DNA of 64,000 nucleotides from positions 57,943,564 to 58,007,563 of the forward strand of contig OX235279.1 in NCBI GenBank assembly GCA_944472155.2, in the 5' to 3' direction. Both the position numbers and the translations under genes were made by a program. The notes below the pieces were generated by a model, which was given only the letters and a program-made list of their open reading frames with translations, ran no database searches and had not been told where the DNA came from. This DNA is from Trichobilharzia szidati. Lineage: Eukaryota > Platyhelminthes > Trematoda > Strigeidida > Schistosomatidae. Below, piece after piece: positions 23,124 through 37,220 of the stretch (positions are counted from its first letter, which is position 1; each line of letters starts with the position of its first letter).

Positions 23124-23416
23124 CTTTAACTTTATTCAAAGTTAAGCAGCTGTTGAAGAAAAGAAGAAAAAACTTTAAAAGATCCATGTATTGCATCTCT
23201 ATACATCGATTCAAGTTACAAGCTTCGTTTGGAATAATAATCAGGGGTCGTTCATTACAACGAAACTTAAAATATTTATCAATGGTTTACTAGGATCATT
23301 GTGAAAGTTTACTTTTTTAAGTAGAATGAAATGTAGAATAGCCTGATAATCAAACCGTGAATATAAATTCTAAAATTGACAATTTTGACTACCAGCTGAT
23401 TTCAATTAGAAAACTA

Positions 23417-23590
23417 CTGAAAATCAAGGAGTGGTGGACAACTATCTCGCCCTTATTTGGGACTGCTTAGCGGTACCCGTCCATCACCTCAGCAGGGGTT
23501 GAACTCACGACCTTTATTTTATAAAGCGAGCTGGTTGGCAGTTTAGCCACTGGGACAGGCCCCGATATCCCTTCAATTCCAACTGTTTTC
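23417..23590 (-). mobile_element. SM-alpha SINE relic
   Basis: On the + strand, TGGACAACTATCTCGCCCTT then ATTTGGGACTGCTTAGCGGT match the ribozyme half of the 42-kb copy. Further on, AGGGGTTGAACTCACGACC is a B-box region and TTTAGCCACTGGGACAGG a head region. The catalytic box reads CTAAGCA and GAAA is GAGA, so it is inactive. Confidence 0.75.
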
Positions 23591-23764
23591 ATTTTGGCAA
23601 TGTACAGTGTAACCGCCAGTCAATGTCACTGATGAGTGTTTGTCCACATATCCAACTTAGTGCACTCCACCAGTCATGACTTCCCATTAAAACTCAACAT
23701 AACTTCATCTTGTATTCAGTCACTTGTGAGTGGTAGATTATTTTCAAGTGCATTCTGTCTCAAT

Positions 23765-23850
23765 AGGTGAACGGTCAACGAGCTTGCATTGTAACCTGTA
23801 TCCGATCCCTGGTAGGGTGATGGTTGCACACTCCAAAAGATTCACAGACA
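23765..23850 (+). mobile_element. SM-alpha SINE head fragment
   Basis: GGTCAACGAGCTTGCATTGT followed by AACCTGTATCCGATCCCTGG matches the tRNA-like half of SM-alpha (compare GGTCTACGAGCTCGCCTTGT at 42 kb, - strand). It is opposite in direction to the copy 180 bp upstream. Confidence 0.65.
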
Positions 23851-24245
23851 CTAACGTGAGAGATTTCTACTACTCTGAAATCAATTCCTGATCAAACCTG
23901 AAATCCATCAGATCAATACCTCGAAATTTGAAATTTACACCTCTTTAACAGCAAAGGGAATAAGTAATTACATCGTATATCGAGTCGCTATTAATTTTGC
24001 GATCCTGCAGATATATTTTCCATCTAAGATCAAGTCAAATAGCCTTCAGTTGATTGTTAAAAACCGTATACACTGAATTAATTGGAATTTTTTGACTGTC
24101 GGTTTTCAGTTACTTCTTTTACTTCAGTTGATAATTATGACTAAAATTCTATAGGCACCTGTTTTACATAGATTCTGAAGATTCCAACGTATGGAAGAGA
24201 AATATATTTGGCAATGTAGATGTTTTCCAACACTCGCGTACGCAG

Positions 24246-24278
<33 letters not shown>
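24246..24278. repeat. (TA)n microsatellite
   Basis: Uninterrupted TA run. Confidence 0.95.
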
Positions 24279-24280
<2 letters not shown>

Positions 24281-24534
24281 AAAACCAGTATTCTGATATC
24301 AGTTATTTTGAATTACTTTTGGCACGCTTGAGATATCTGATGTTTATTGTTTTATCACTGTGTTGTTGTTGTTCTTGAAGATAATGAATACTGTAACTTA
24401 TAAGGTGGATAAAAAGTTACGCCGAACTAAATAATAAAACGAATCACGTAAGGGGAACCATTCATATGTGCACCATACAAAGCTTATGCAACGTTTTGAA
24501 TTCTTTATGAGTTGTTCATTTCATATTAGGTTAC

Positions 24535-24690
24535 GAACCATCAAACGTCGGGGTGCACAGCTGTTTTCTCCCACTTTGAGACTCTTCATAGTTCTCAACA
24601 ATTAATTTGCTGGCGATAGAACTCATGACCTTGTGGTTACGATGTAAACCTGTCAACCATTCAGCTGGCGCATAATTTCTAACTTCTGCC
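24535..24690 (-). mobile_element. SM-alpha SINE relic
   Basis: The - strand reads ATGAAGAGTCTCAAAGTGGG then AGAAAACAGCTGTGCACC, matching the ribozyme half of SM-alpha with damaged core positions (first core C lost, GAAA box shifted). The head follows at about 24600-24680. The 24531-24776 ORF is a shadow. Confidence 0.7.
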
Positions 24691-24974
24691 AAGCAGTGAC
24701 TAAAACACCTGATGCTTTCTAAAAAGACATTTGAATATTGGTTATAACACAAGTCCTTGTGTTGCAAAAAATTCACCTAAGCTACGACGTCCGTAACGTC
24801 ACTATTATCATTTAGTTTACTACAGATTACTGGAAGAACCGTCAGTCAGCGCATGATCTTTTCATCTTTTTGATGCAATATTACTACTTTATAAGCTTTA
24901 GAAATAAAGAGATTAAATGAATTCGCATGCATCAGCTGCTGACTCATAGTTTTTACAAAATATTATGTGCAGCC

Positions 24975-25434
24975 ACTGACGTCTCGCATATTTTGTGATC
25001 TATTCAAAGCATTTTCTCGGGAGCCAATCCACATTACGGATTATATATTCATATTTATCCTTAATCAATGAATAATTCTGATTGGCTGTTTATGCAAACT
25101 ATATAATAACGTGGACGTGCGTTTTTCGCTTAATAAGTGTCTATTGATTGGATGCCCATCTTGTATTACCTTATAATACCGTGCTACAAGCGCATAGTGT
25201 GAAGATATAATAATCGTTACTTTTTTTATCTGTATTATGATAAGTGTAAATATTGGAAATTACTTTATTTTGAATAAACCAACAAAACAATTTTGACATT
25301 TTGTCATTTCAAAACGTACAAAATTGGAAAATAAATTTTACCATTGGAAATTTCTGCCTTAAAATGTCTGTAAAGGAACAAAGTAATGAAACTGAAAACT
25401 ATGTGGATACTTCTATGGCTCCGAGGAAGAATCG
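24975..25434 (+). promoter_or_regulatory. LTR-like promoter followed by a short ORF
   Basis: Order on the + strand: two ATTGG (inverted CCAAT) boxes, a TATATAATA box at 25100-25108, AATAAA at 25273, then an ATG at 25364. It opens MSVKEQSNETENYVDTSMAP, then RKNR, then a GTATGT donor-like site at 25435. TATA and a polyadenylation signal about 170 bp apart before a first ORF is what a U3-R-U5 LTR plus gag start would give. It would equally fit a host promoter with a 71-base first coding exon. No second copy of this sequence is in the window, so the two cannot be told apart here. Confidence 0.35.
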
Positions 25435-26744
25435 GTATGTCTTTAATCTCATAATGAAATTTGAAATTACGTGAAATCGCTTGTCTTGTTTTTTCTCATA
25501 ATCACTTTTCATGACGGACTGTCATTCCTTTGTAATTATCCGCTAAATTCAGCACTTGAAATCCCTTCCAGGACGTTAACAGCAACACTCCAAATAGCAT
25601 GAATGCTGTCGGACAATATAGTTCACGCTTCAGTAGCTTTATTGATTACTGAGACTAAATTTTAAGCGAAAAATGATACAGTCAATGTGGTAATAAAAAT
25701 TTATATATTTAAATAAGTGATATCCTTCATGGTCATTTCAGTTCGCTGCATACCTGTTTTACGTGATTTTTGTTGATCGTTGTATGCATATGCTTGTGAC
25801 TACTGGAGTGAACAGTTGCATAAAACAAGAATTGAAAATTACCCTGTTATTTTTCGGACAAATTCACTATACTTAAGTATATTTTTTCTGCTTTAGTGTT
25901 AACCTAACATACTTGTAAGAGACATGTCGCTAAGATATGTTTCCTGATGTTTCTGAGTACCATTTACTTTGTCCGATAAACAGAATCACTTATTCTGTGT
26001 AAGCTGAGTAAAGTGTAATGTTGAACAGTTGACGGCAGTTTACATTATAGTCCAGAATAAAGACCATATAACACTGTATGCAGTCGGCCATAACCTTTAT
26101 GCTATCATACAAATTATCCATGGTGAAAATATTCCCATACTTAAGGGTGTCACGTTATACAGTTTTAAAATTCGGTTAGTTTAACTTTGTTTATTTAGCA
26201 AGCGTCCCATAAATAGATAATTACTTAAGATTTTCATACCGTATGATATTCTGTTGATAAATGGCTTTAAACAAGTGAATCAGCAGATTACTTGAGTTTC
26301 CGAAGTGAAGACGAAGACGATATTACGAAATGATTAAATGTCACTTCGTTAGGCCGCCTAAGGTTAAACTTTGTAATGACACTAGAAGTTATTAAGAAGC
26401 ATTAAAAGATTTTTCAAACCATGAAAGTGGATTTTCGAAGTTTTATTATGATCATACATTTGCAGTTTCTTGCAGATAAAAAGAAAACCGTAAACTGGAA
26501 AACTGCATTTCTACGCTTTGATAAGTGGACTACTTGAAAAGTGTTGTTTTCATTTACCAGTTGTTTTAATTTACCCTCTTCTTTCGACTGTGATGTGTTC
26601 TGAATTTTTATACCACACACTCGATCTTGCTTTTAGTGAACTTTATTAATTTTTTTCATTCCTTATGTCCCGAGTGAAACATACGGATTCAGGCTATGAA
26701 GTATCAGTAGTGGCGATGTTTTTTTTACGAGATAGAGTTGCTGG
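25435..26744. other. intergenic or intronic
   Basis: After a possible acceptor (CCCTTCCAG ending 25572) a short open stretch runs in one frame (VNSNTPNSMNAVGQYSSRFS), but its phase does not match the 25434 donor, so it is not called as an exon. Confidence 0.3.
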
Positions 26745-26990
26745 TATTAGGTCAGCTTACTAATGACTAGGCAAGGATTACAAGTTGTTGAGTCGAGAAT
26801 CGAACCTGAACCTACTGTGTAGCTTGCCATCATTCTATCAATGAACCACCGACCCACTAGGTACACCAATAGGGAAGTGTTAGTCTTATGGATCAACTGT
26901 GAGTCATGAAGTATTTTGGAATGTACATTAGTGTTATTAACTTGAAAAAGCGGTCCACAAACGCTGCTCATGATTATTAGAAACACTAAC
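26745..26990 (-). mobile_element. tRNA-headed SINE-like repeat
   Basis: On the - strand, GGTCGGTGGTTCATTGATAG (tRNA-Gly-like A-box region) and CAGGTTCGATTCTCGACTC (B box) are in the correct order. The ORF 26747-26986 is a shadow. Confidence 0.5.
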
Positions 26991-29059
26991 TTGCTCTTTT
27001 AAAATATTAATTGGACACTATATATTTCCACTGACTGTTACTTTTCGATATTTAAAGTATTAACATACTTTCATTCCTCACCAACAATACGTTCTACTTT
27101 GTGTATACTTTTTGAATAAATGAAACCTATGCAACACTAATTACCATGAAACACGTAGTTCTACTTCACTGACTAGAATTCCAAATACTTCATAATTAAG
27201 TGTGGGTTTTAAATGTTATCATCACAGAGCAGGTCAGTTGTTCATTATCCATTCCTTTAAAAAATCTGGTTATTTTTTTTAATAGAGTCATTTTTATCAA
27301 ATGAGAAAGGGTGCATTAAATGCGTTGTATTTTTAATTTTTTATCCTAATATTTATTTATTTTTCGCATAAATTTTCTAAAGCGGTAAAGTCGAGGGCTT
27401 TCTTCAAAATCCCAAATGTTAATAATGTTTGCCTTCCAATAACGACTTGAAAATCTTTTGAATGCCTAAATTACCAAAGTACAGATAGTTGAAGAAATTA
27501 ATAATTTTTCAGAAGCTGCAACCAATTTCTGTTGAATGTTCTCAAAACAGATTTTTATTATTGGACGCATGTTTTCGATTGAACTGAGATATACCTTCGT
27601 CACTACTAATTTAAGTAACATATAATTTTTCAACGGTACGAAAAAACTTAACCATGTGGTTATTAATAATATGTTCTTAATTTTTGGCTAATTTTATACA
27701 CAGATTATAGTTTTTTGATGAAAAAGCATGGCTTACTTATCATAACTCTGAATCTGATAAACACTTCAATTCTGTGTTTCCTAATGCAGACAGAAGAAAA
27801 AGTTTTGAATTCATCATATTAATGTGTGTTTTTGTTTAGTAACCAGACAGTTCAGTAATTATCACACTAGTATTAATAACAAGTTACATTTCTGCAGTTT
27901 TTATAGTTAATGAGTTGTAGGAGCAACTGAAAAAATTTTATCAACGACTTTCATCAGCTGTTCGATAATGAATTTATAGAACTTGGTTAACGTATTACAA
28001 ATGCCACCAATCACTGTGAAGGGCTGCTCTCTATGACCCATAATTATATATGCGTGACTGCTGAACTTCAGAGAGTATAACCACATCGTTAATTCAGCAG
28101 ACAAACAAACCACACTCAGTTAATAGCCACAATAATTTGAAGTAGTCGTGAAGTTCCATCTGAAGAATTTACTTCTGCTTGCGTTTCAAGAATGAAACAT
28201 ATAAGGTATTAAATCTAATGATTTTAATCATAGTCCGATGTTAGAAATGTCTTTCAAATGTTGAGTAGATCTTTAGCACTAGATCATAAAGATATGCCAC
28301 TCCTGATATCTTCAAAAACATTCAGATGAGGACACATAAACAGATGAAGACTGAAAGTATGAGCATCTCATTTAATTCCAAATCAATCTCATCTATCGAA
28401 AGAGGAAGGTTAAAATATACAGATTATTCTCTTGGAAACTAAAATATTTCACAATCACCTGTCATATATTCTTCAGATGGGTGAAACAGTAATGTGTATG
28501 AAGTCAATAAGCAGAAGCACCTAAATATGACCACATTAATAATGTTTCTCTCGTTCCTGTCATTATAATAACTTTCACTATTAGCACTTACATAAATCTT
28601 TGTATTGAAATCAAAGAAAACTTTCGCCCGAGAAATCTTTAAGTGTTTTCTTTTCGATTCGCGTAAACTGTGAAATATGTGCCCTTACTAATAGAAAGCC
28701 AGTGGAGGAATTTTTGAACCTAATTTTACTTCTATTTATTTATCCGTTCTTGATAATACAATGTGATAAAAAAGCGTTTCTTTTCACATCTTACCTAATT
28801 CGGCTTTCTGACAACTGTCTTAAATTGTACAACACAGATACGTTAGCTTACCTGAAGTGCGATTCAGTCATATTCAGATACATTTTGTTCAATAAATTTT
28901 TATTTTTCCATTATTTCGACACGCTATGCAAACGACGCCAAACGCCAGGTTTTATGGAACTTCTGAAGGGAATATTCACAGGGCTTTGGATTGAATAACT
29001 TGATATCTATGTGGTAGTTGGTTAGAAACGACTTAACTGATCCGAATTTTTTTATCTCC
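26991..29059. other. intergenic, no gene seen
   Basis: AT-rich. The open frames at 27907-28113 (-) and 28702-28998 (+) are AT-driven and lack splice or domain support. Confidence 0.4.
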
Positions 29060-29200
29060 CAGGCAATGAGACACACTTGTTTTGTGAGGGGTGGTGACAC
29101 CACCTTGTTGCCTCGGCTGAATTAGATGAGGAGGAGTTAGAACTCTGGACTCAGTGGTTGAAAGTTAAGTGCTTAAGCCAAAGAGCCACATATCCGTATT
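29060..29200 (-). repeat. tRNA-like SINE relic
   Basis: The - strand reads TTTGGCTTAAGCACTTAACT, then CCAGAGTTCTAACTCC, resembling the A and B boxes of a tRNA. The downstream part is GC-richer than its surroundings (GGCAACAAGGTGGTGTCACC). Confidence 0.35.
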
Positions 29201-31319
29201 CATTTCCGAACTCTTTCATCAGCTCAAATCAAACTTCAAATCAAAAGTACTGTGGAATTCTTTTCTTTATCATAATGTGGATAAATTAACGTTCTTTTAA
29301 CATGAAAATATATGTCGTTGCTTGACTAGAGCACATTTCAAAATAATCTTAGGTGGAAAGTTTTTTGGATTAATGAACACAGTAAACAACTTCGCGATCC
29401 TCCAATTTCAGTAAACTTTTTTAAAAACAAATATAAATATGTATGTTAATACTGAGATATTGAGACATTTGATATGGTAAATCGTGTTTCATTACATATT
29501 AAAGTGATTCTTATCACTCAGGTAGAATAATTCAGAACTTCAAAACCCCAAATTAATTACAAACATGAAATTAAGCTTGAGATAACAGTATTCAAGTGTC
29601 TTAAAGTTGTTATCAGTAAGCACACATGATTACACTTATAATTCTTTAAATCATTCCCCTCTATGCACTTGTGATTCTGTTATACCAGACGCTTTTAACT
29701 CTGGCTGATATCTTGTTGTGGTTAAATTAGTGAAGGTATTGATTGCTTAGTGTCTTTCATTCAGGATAATGTAATTTATTCCTTTTCCTGTATCAAAAGT
29801 TAAACAAACTACAATTGTTTCGTTACCTGATAAATAGTACCACATAATAAAAGCATTAAAAGCACTGCAGCAGATTAATTACAACTGACGGAACATATTA
29901 CCCTTAAGGCAGCTGCACCAATAACTACTGTCAATCTGCTTTTAAAAATCTGACATAGGAAGAAGCGTCATAGAATTATTGTAGCACATGGAGAATCAGT
30001 AGAATATGAACCACTGTGATAGATGAATTCACATGTATAACGTGGAGGCAACTGGTTATAATAACCAGTTGTTTTCTAAATTGAGAAGACTAGTTAAACA
30101 GTAATTCTGAACTGTTGTGAAGGCAGCTAGTAAAAGAAAGTGTTAAATATGTATCAGAGGGGAATTCACGTTTTATCACCTGAAAATTCATCCTGTTGAA
30201 AAAGTCAAAGTGACATGTGATGATAAAACACGAATATTCGCAAAACAGTAATCTGAGTTAACTTGTTTCGATAAAAGAAAATAGAATTACGATTTCTACT
30301 GAAATTTAACTACAGTCATTATAAATTCACAGGATATCTGTCTGTAAAGTAGGAAAATGTATGCATTTCAGATAATCCATATTTTTAACAAATAAAAAGG
30401 CCTACTATTATGAAAGAATCTTGTAAGTGAAACTTCTGTCCAATTCCAACTGATTCAATCAGGTAACTCATTGATGTATTAATAACAGCTGGTTTTGAAA
30501 GATAAAAATGTGCACACCTACTACTTTTCACTTTTACGTACCACTAACTATATAATCTCTGTCAAGTTGATGAGTCTTTCTATTGTTCAAACTCAATGAT
30601 AAATAATTTAGTTTAGTACAAGACTTCTCACACCAGTGTGTTGTGCAGTCACAACTGACAAAAAACCACAGTGAAACTGATAAGAAAAGCTATTTTGTTA
30701 AATTCATACTATCGGATAAATAGATGTCCATCTTCTTTTAATAAAGCAAGTGTGAAGTTATCACTTAGGCTATGAGGATTAATTATCTTGATTAAAATTG
30801 ATTGTTAACAGATTTTATTGTATCTTAAACCAGTTGTCTACAGTTGTATTTATTTTTTTGTTCAGAATTCATGCTATTTATATTTTTATGGCTGTGTTTC
30901 GTGTAAAAGAATAATGAAAAATGCGAATTTGTGAAATTGCGTTATTTAATTGTGACTGTGATACATTCAATTTGCTTTAAGCAAAGATTTGTAGTGTGAT
31001 TAATAAAACGTAATGTATATTCTGACAACTTAGGTAATTTTGTGTATCAGCCGTTACATGCATTCCCAGAATTCATGAGATCGTAAGTAAAATGAACGAA
31101 TGTGCTGCACTGCATTCTTTCCACACATACTTTATTGGTTATGAATCGTTAAAGCCAACAGATAGAACCCCTTGCACATAAGTTTCAAGCCCACTGACAC
31201 TGGTCGGTAAGTCACTGACTACAAACAGGAAGCGTCTAACTTGTTAAGCACTCTGCAAACTTGACCTGTAGACCCCAGTAAGCACTAACCACACTAAAAC
31301 GCGACACTGACTACTATCT
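29201..31319. other. intergenic, no gene seen
   Basis: AT-rich; contains a small palindrome at 30049-30071 (CAACTGGTTAT and its complement around one base). Nothing else was recognised. Confidence 0.4.
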
Positions 31320-31600
31320 AGGGAACAATCGATAAAAACATGCTTCCTTTTTGTAAAATAGGCGCAATGCTAATCGGGTTTTAAGTGTTTCGATCAATCT
31401 TATGCTAAAACTATTCAGCGTTCCACATACAAGATATTTACTGTTCTGTGCTTGGTAATTTAATATTTTTGGTGAATCTAAGCAAGATTTACGTAGGCTT
31501 TCATTCTGATAGAGTTTCGAGGCTAGCAACATACTCTTAACTAATATTCTCATCGGTACAGCTCTTTTACAAGAAGGCGAGCAAAGTTATAGTTATAAAC
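31320..31600 (-). mobile_element. possible LINE 5' (endonuclease start) fragment
   Basis: The - strand open frame contains QNSKYLVCGTLNSFSIRLIE. The KxLVCGTLN wording is how the endonuclease region of several schistosome non-LTR elements begins. The rest does not continue as an endonuclease, so this is a fragment or chance. Confidence 0.35.
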
Positions 31601-34600
31601 TATACTTAATCAAATTTGGATAAGACAGTCCGCATTCATGCACTTTAACTGTCATTTCGGAACATTTAAAACCTTTTTATTACTTCTGACACCATTAAAA
31701 TTCCATTTTATACCGTTAAAGGAAGAATACTGCTATACACCGTTGTCCTGAAAGAGAGTGGTTACTAAATATATAGTATGATTGACTGTCTGATAGTTAA
31801 GTAAACGGTTTGATATCTTCTCAGTTTCGTAGAATGATGCTACACCAATCAGGTGACGATCACTTCAGCATTTAGCCTATATACACCCACTGGTGAATGT
31901 GATATTGCAGGTTTTACTTAGTTTGAGTGAACAGACAGCTGTTATTTTTACACTAACACCGGTTTATGACTTTGCTTATATCTTTGCTGAACTACATTCA
32001 TTCTGTGATATTGGTTTATTGAAAATTTCTTTCCTTCAGTTCAATCAAAAAGAATGTTCTCAAAGTATTAGTTTTTGTGGTATAATCAGAAATTTCGGCA
32101 ATAACGCTAACATAAGGCAAAGCCCATGAACACTCCACTATCCAAGTGCCTTTTTAACATTGTCAATAGCTTTTAATTATGATATGTAAAATCATTTCTG
32201 AAAGTTATGACTGCTTGTAAAAGATGGGATATTCACACTCACTATACGCCTGTATAAATGTCGTAATCAAAAATTAATTTACTCTTATCTGTTTTCTTGA
32301 TAAACAGTGATAAAAATCAAAATCAAGAACAACCTGTATACTGTTTTTCTCCACATACTGTTAGCTTTGAAAAACAATTCACTGTCATTCTCAAGAAACC
32401 TTAGTATCCTTTATCTCAAATGTTTTATAAAATTCATATAAGTATACAACGTTAACAACAATTAAAAGCTCAGGTGGGATCTACATAAATCTTTTTAAAT
32501 TGAGACTTATAGTTAGTGCAACATGTTTTAATAACAACGACAAGGATAACAACCGTGCAAAGCATCGCATTAATGCGGCCGACGTCAAAAGTTTGACAAC
32601 TGAGAGGAATTTTTATGCGCAGTTTTGTTTTACTTTATCTTATACATAAATAACTATGTGACAATAATTTTTCTCAATATCTGCTAAATAAGGAATTCAA
32701 AATAGCTTGCTGACTGAATGCACTACATTGTCTATTAGCCACCTCTATGTTATATATAAAGGTGGATGGAGATGGAGAAAAAGAGGGCAGCATATAAATG
32801 ATTCACTGCATTCTATGGAAACTACCGCTTTAAAGTCTTACTAAGTTTTACTTAGTATAGTCAGTTTCTTTTTTTCTAAATGAATTATTTTAACAAAAGC
32901 ATTTCACTTCAAGTTTTATTATTTTCTATTAATAAGCGATGATCTATGGGGTGATGATAGGCTTAAATTAAATAAAAGTCTATCAAAATGCAACATTTCT
33001 ATCACTTATTATTTTTATATTGTTAGACTGGGATGCAACAAAGACGAGCAGGTTGATTTTACGTCATCTTCATGTGATAAAATCAGTTCACCTATATTAT
33101 CAAAAATATAAAATGTGAAGAATAAGTGTACATATAGTTTATTGCAGCTATTAAAAAAACGGTACTAAGAACAGGAAGCTTTTACTAAAATAATGTCAAC
33201 TTTAAAAAGCCACATACAAAATGACCTGATAGAAAATTCAAACAAACTGCGTTTGGTTATTATACAGACATAGGTATCCTCTTAGCTGATGATTAGAAAT
33301 AAATACACACATTAAATTTGAGGAAATGTTTTTTTTTCTAACTTAAGCTGTAAACATTCTCACTTATCTATTTTTGATTTATCAGACATTCAATGCTAAA
33401 CGTGGAAAATATGTACTCATAAACTTACAGAGTGTCTAACTCATTTGAATTATCTCCCATTACTTAGACAATATGTCAATGCTCTCTGTCCAAAACATAA
33501 CAAAATAAATATGTGGCACGAAATATATATATATTTATATATTTCTTTTGGTATGTCAGTGAGTAGACCATTCATTATCTATGAACAACACGGCGAATAG
33601 GACTATGTGGAGTAAAACCGTTAATCTATTTTTCGGTAACTAAAGGAAATCAGAATTACTGCACATTGTATGTGAAGAATTCCTTAAAGGAATGTGAACT
33701 TTTACCAGAGTGGTGGTAAAGTTTTCATAAACACCACAGTAAAATATTGCTATATGAAAATAACTAATTTAGGTTGTCACAAGTCATTGCATACGTTACA
33801 AAACATATACTGTATAAAGACTTATCATATTTTTGAGTACACTTTTTATGGAAGGAAATGTAGTGGTTTGTTATGCAGCCAGCTACAAAAGTTACCATTT
33901 GTGTTGTTTTCAGTGTGTTCGTGTGTTCAGATTGATGTCTAGTGATAAACAAGTCGCCATAGCAACCTGTGTTTGGCTGCCTACTGCATTTTGTGCAGTC
34001 ACTTTCTGCTCATAGATTATATTATTATTCTGTGCATTCTGTACGTCCGTCATGACAGAAAATCCAACAGTTTCATAGTGTGACAATCAATGTGAATACA
34101 CAATTAACTATAGTATCACGAGAAAATCCAATTAAAAAAATATTTTTCTCTCCATATTTTGCCTGCAGATTAACAGTAGATAATGTTATTTTAACTGGTA
34201 CTGTCTCGATATTATTTTAAGAAGTATTAGAGAAGTAGATAAAAGTGTTATGGTATACCAATGAATATGTGAATAAACAACAACTGTTATCTTTCTATAG
34301 AGAGTCTAAATTTAAACAGGAAGTCAGACTAAAACTTACTTTTCTGACACTATTTTATTTCTATTTTGTTGCTTTTATCAGGGCTGTAAATTAAGCAATT
34401 TAGTTAAAAGTAAAATAACGACCACTATAAATTATTATGGAAAACTGACAACAAAGCCTGGAGAGCATATATGTTAGTAAAAGCCTACCTTGTTAGTTTT
34501 TCTATGAAGCCTAGTAGTTAGTTAACTCAAAAAAGAAAAATAGGAAAAGCTTTCCGCCTTACCTTGAGAATATTAACATTTTATATTTTATTTTATTCAT

Positions 34601-34884
34601 ACTGTTGGATTTCATTATCCTCTGTCGTGCTGGTGAATATCTCTTCCTAATAATTAAGTGTTATTTGTGAAATTAAGGAGAACAAATTCTCTCAAAAACG
34701 TTAACCAAACTAAATTAGCACATGAATTTAATCCTTCCTATTTCTTTGCAGTAACATGCTCCATATCATGTCAATATCACCATTTGGAGAAATCTAAAAT
34801 AAGTGGCCCCTTTCACGTACCCAGGGTGCATGATTTCAGCTGCGTGCAGGAGACAGGATGAGTATGTCAAAGCTAGCCAGAATT
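31601..34884. other. intergenic, no gene seen
   Basis: The open frames 31893-32129 and 33694-34015 were looked at. The first follows a TTGCAG acceptor-like site but shows no recognisable protein. Confidence 0.35.
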
Positions 34885-35430
34885 AGTAAGGTGAAACAGG
34901 CAGTCATTACTCTGAAATCATTTTTGACACCCGACGCACTTGGAACAAAAATATGATCAGAATTTTCAACACCATTGTGGAGTTACTGCTTCTAGGTAGC
35001 TCAAAAACTTGACGTGCGCATCACTGGAAGCATTTTAACAGGCTACTGTAGTTTTGAATCAACAGCTGTCGTCGTCTGATGCTGAAGATGAAATAGCAAG
35101 ACAAAAGGAAGAGAAACAGTGAAATTCAGAAGGAAACCGACCAACAACCTATTATTCAAAAAATCTAAAGAAAGAAATGGAGATGGAGTGAACGTACGCT
35201 GAGGAGACACTCAAAAGACATAACACGCCAGGCCCTTGAGTAGAACTCAAATGAGGAGTTGGGAGATAGAAGTCCAAGCGTGACATAGAGAACATGTGAA
35301 GAGGAAATGAAAGCTTCTGAACATTCGTCGAAGCAGCAGAAAATGATAGCAAAAAGTCAAGTGGAATAGTGATCTCCCACTAATGCCCTGTGTTCCACTT
35401 GAAAAGCGAGGAACGAGAAGCAATAACATT
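34885..35430 (+). mobile_element. RTE/SR2-type LINE 3' end
   Basis: The conceptual + strand translation around 34960 gives IRIFNTIVELLLLGSSKT. A later piece reads HARPLSRTQM after a GDGVN segment, which corresponds to the HTLRK...TRQALTWNP block of schistosome RTE elements. The end (ATCTCCCACTAATGCCCTGT then GTTCCACTTG) is the usual 3' UTR wording. It has several stops. Confidence 0.7.
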
Positions 35431-37220
35431 ATTAATATACAGGTAGTTTCACAAGACTGTAGGAAATTAAACTCTAACCGACCGCTAAGTAGCTAATGTC
35501 TACCTCGTTACATAACAGTCTTGTGCTCACGCCATTAAAAGCTTTTGAGCAAGCCTTTCTGAATAATCTTCGCCCAAAATAAAACATACATCTACTGCTT
35601 CGTATTTTCATGCGGCTTTCGGTGAATTTCAATTCATCTTTAAAATTGGCTTAAAAACAGGAATTTCAGTTTAGCTGATGGTGACAGCTGATTTCATTAA
35701 ACATTTTTCTTATGCCTCATACAAAAGCTTCTAAACATCATGGGATCGTTGAAGTAAAATGTGAAAAACAAATAAATATTAGTGATTTTGTTCATTTCTT
35801 CAGAAATGTCCATTGCAGATATTTTATGACAATGTGCACTTCTAAAAACTTCAATATTAGGTGAAGTGACAAAATTAGTTTTTGATGAATAATATGTTGT
35901 CAGTTGTTTATGCATAAAATAAATACCGGAGCTATTAGCACTTTCTTCGATGATAGTGTAATATATTGTTATTTTTGTTACTTTAAAGGGAAATCATATA
36001 GTAGATCTTGGCAAAATGATTTTGTGTGAAATGGACTTACAAGTTTGCTTTATGCAAACATGCTTATTTAGAAAAGTTTGTTTCTTGGAAAAAACTGACG
36101 TTTTACTTAATCATAATATCAAATCAAAATCTGACTTTATCATTAAATAATTACTATTTTTAAAATTTGTTGGTGTTGATGAACTCAAAACGCCAATATC
36201 ATCCACTTCCTCTTATATTTTAACAAATTTCTGATAGATTACAGAAGCATTTAGTCACTGATTTGAGTAATTTATGACTTCTGTCTATTAGATTATGGCA
36301 ACTGTAGGAAATCATTGAAAGTATCAACTATTCGATTACATATATAACTTGGTTTGATGATTATTTTCAAGCTTAAGTGAATCTTATTTATTTTCCACGG
36401 TAAGTGGGGATTGAGTGGTATGTTGAAAGGTTTTATTCCTGTTTTAACAATATGTATCTATTACACTCAACGTTCAAATAAGTTGCCAACAAAATATCAT
36501 TTTGATTAATATCTTGCAGCATCTTAATGTTTATTCAATCCTACTGCGACGATCCTTGAAGTGTAACATCGAAATCTAAGTGGAAAATCTTTTTTCACTG
36601 ATTTATCAGAGGTTACAAGTTAGAGACGACATCAAAACAGATTGGTTTCACAAAAATACCTGAAGATGTTGCACAATCTTTACGGAAGTTTTAATGTGAG
36701 TTGATGTTCTGATGATGCTTTGACGCAATTATTTAACATAAATGATAAGTAAATGAAACGTATATGCCATTTAACGTAGTATGACCTTCTTAGGGAGAAC
36801 CTATAGTGTTAGGTAGATCAGATAATTTTTAAAAACTATTACATTCTGAGATCATTTAGCCAGCATCCCCACTTTTTTATCACAAAATTATTAAGTATGA
36901 CGGTTTTAGGTTAATTATACTTTTAAGTTAGTTAAGCAAATGTTATTTAACTAAATGTTAGTCGAATATGAGTTCAAGTAGCAGAAAGGAGTGGACTGAC
37001 TCAAATAGATAGTATCTACCATTTATTATTTTTAATAACTAATCCACGTGCTGCAGTAAGAATAAAATCATGAAAAACTAAGTGTCTCACACAAAACTTT
37101 CACCCCTGGTTGCATTTATTTCCTCCTCATAATTCACCTTTACTACACTGTACCTTCTTGCCTTTCTGTAATATTGACATTTAGTTAAGTTCAGAATATT
37201 GACACTATTGATAAATCTGA
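35431..37220. other. intergenic, no gene seen
   Basis: AT-rich. No repeat shared with the rest of the window was noticed. Confidence 0.4.

Noticed and set aside
25364..25650. Two-exon gene joining 25434 to an acceptor at 25572
   Set aside because: The phases do not agree: the join leads to a stop after about ten codons, while the good-looking frame after 25573 needs another phase.
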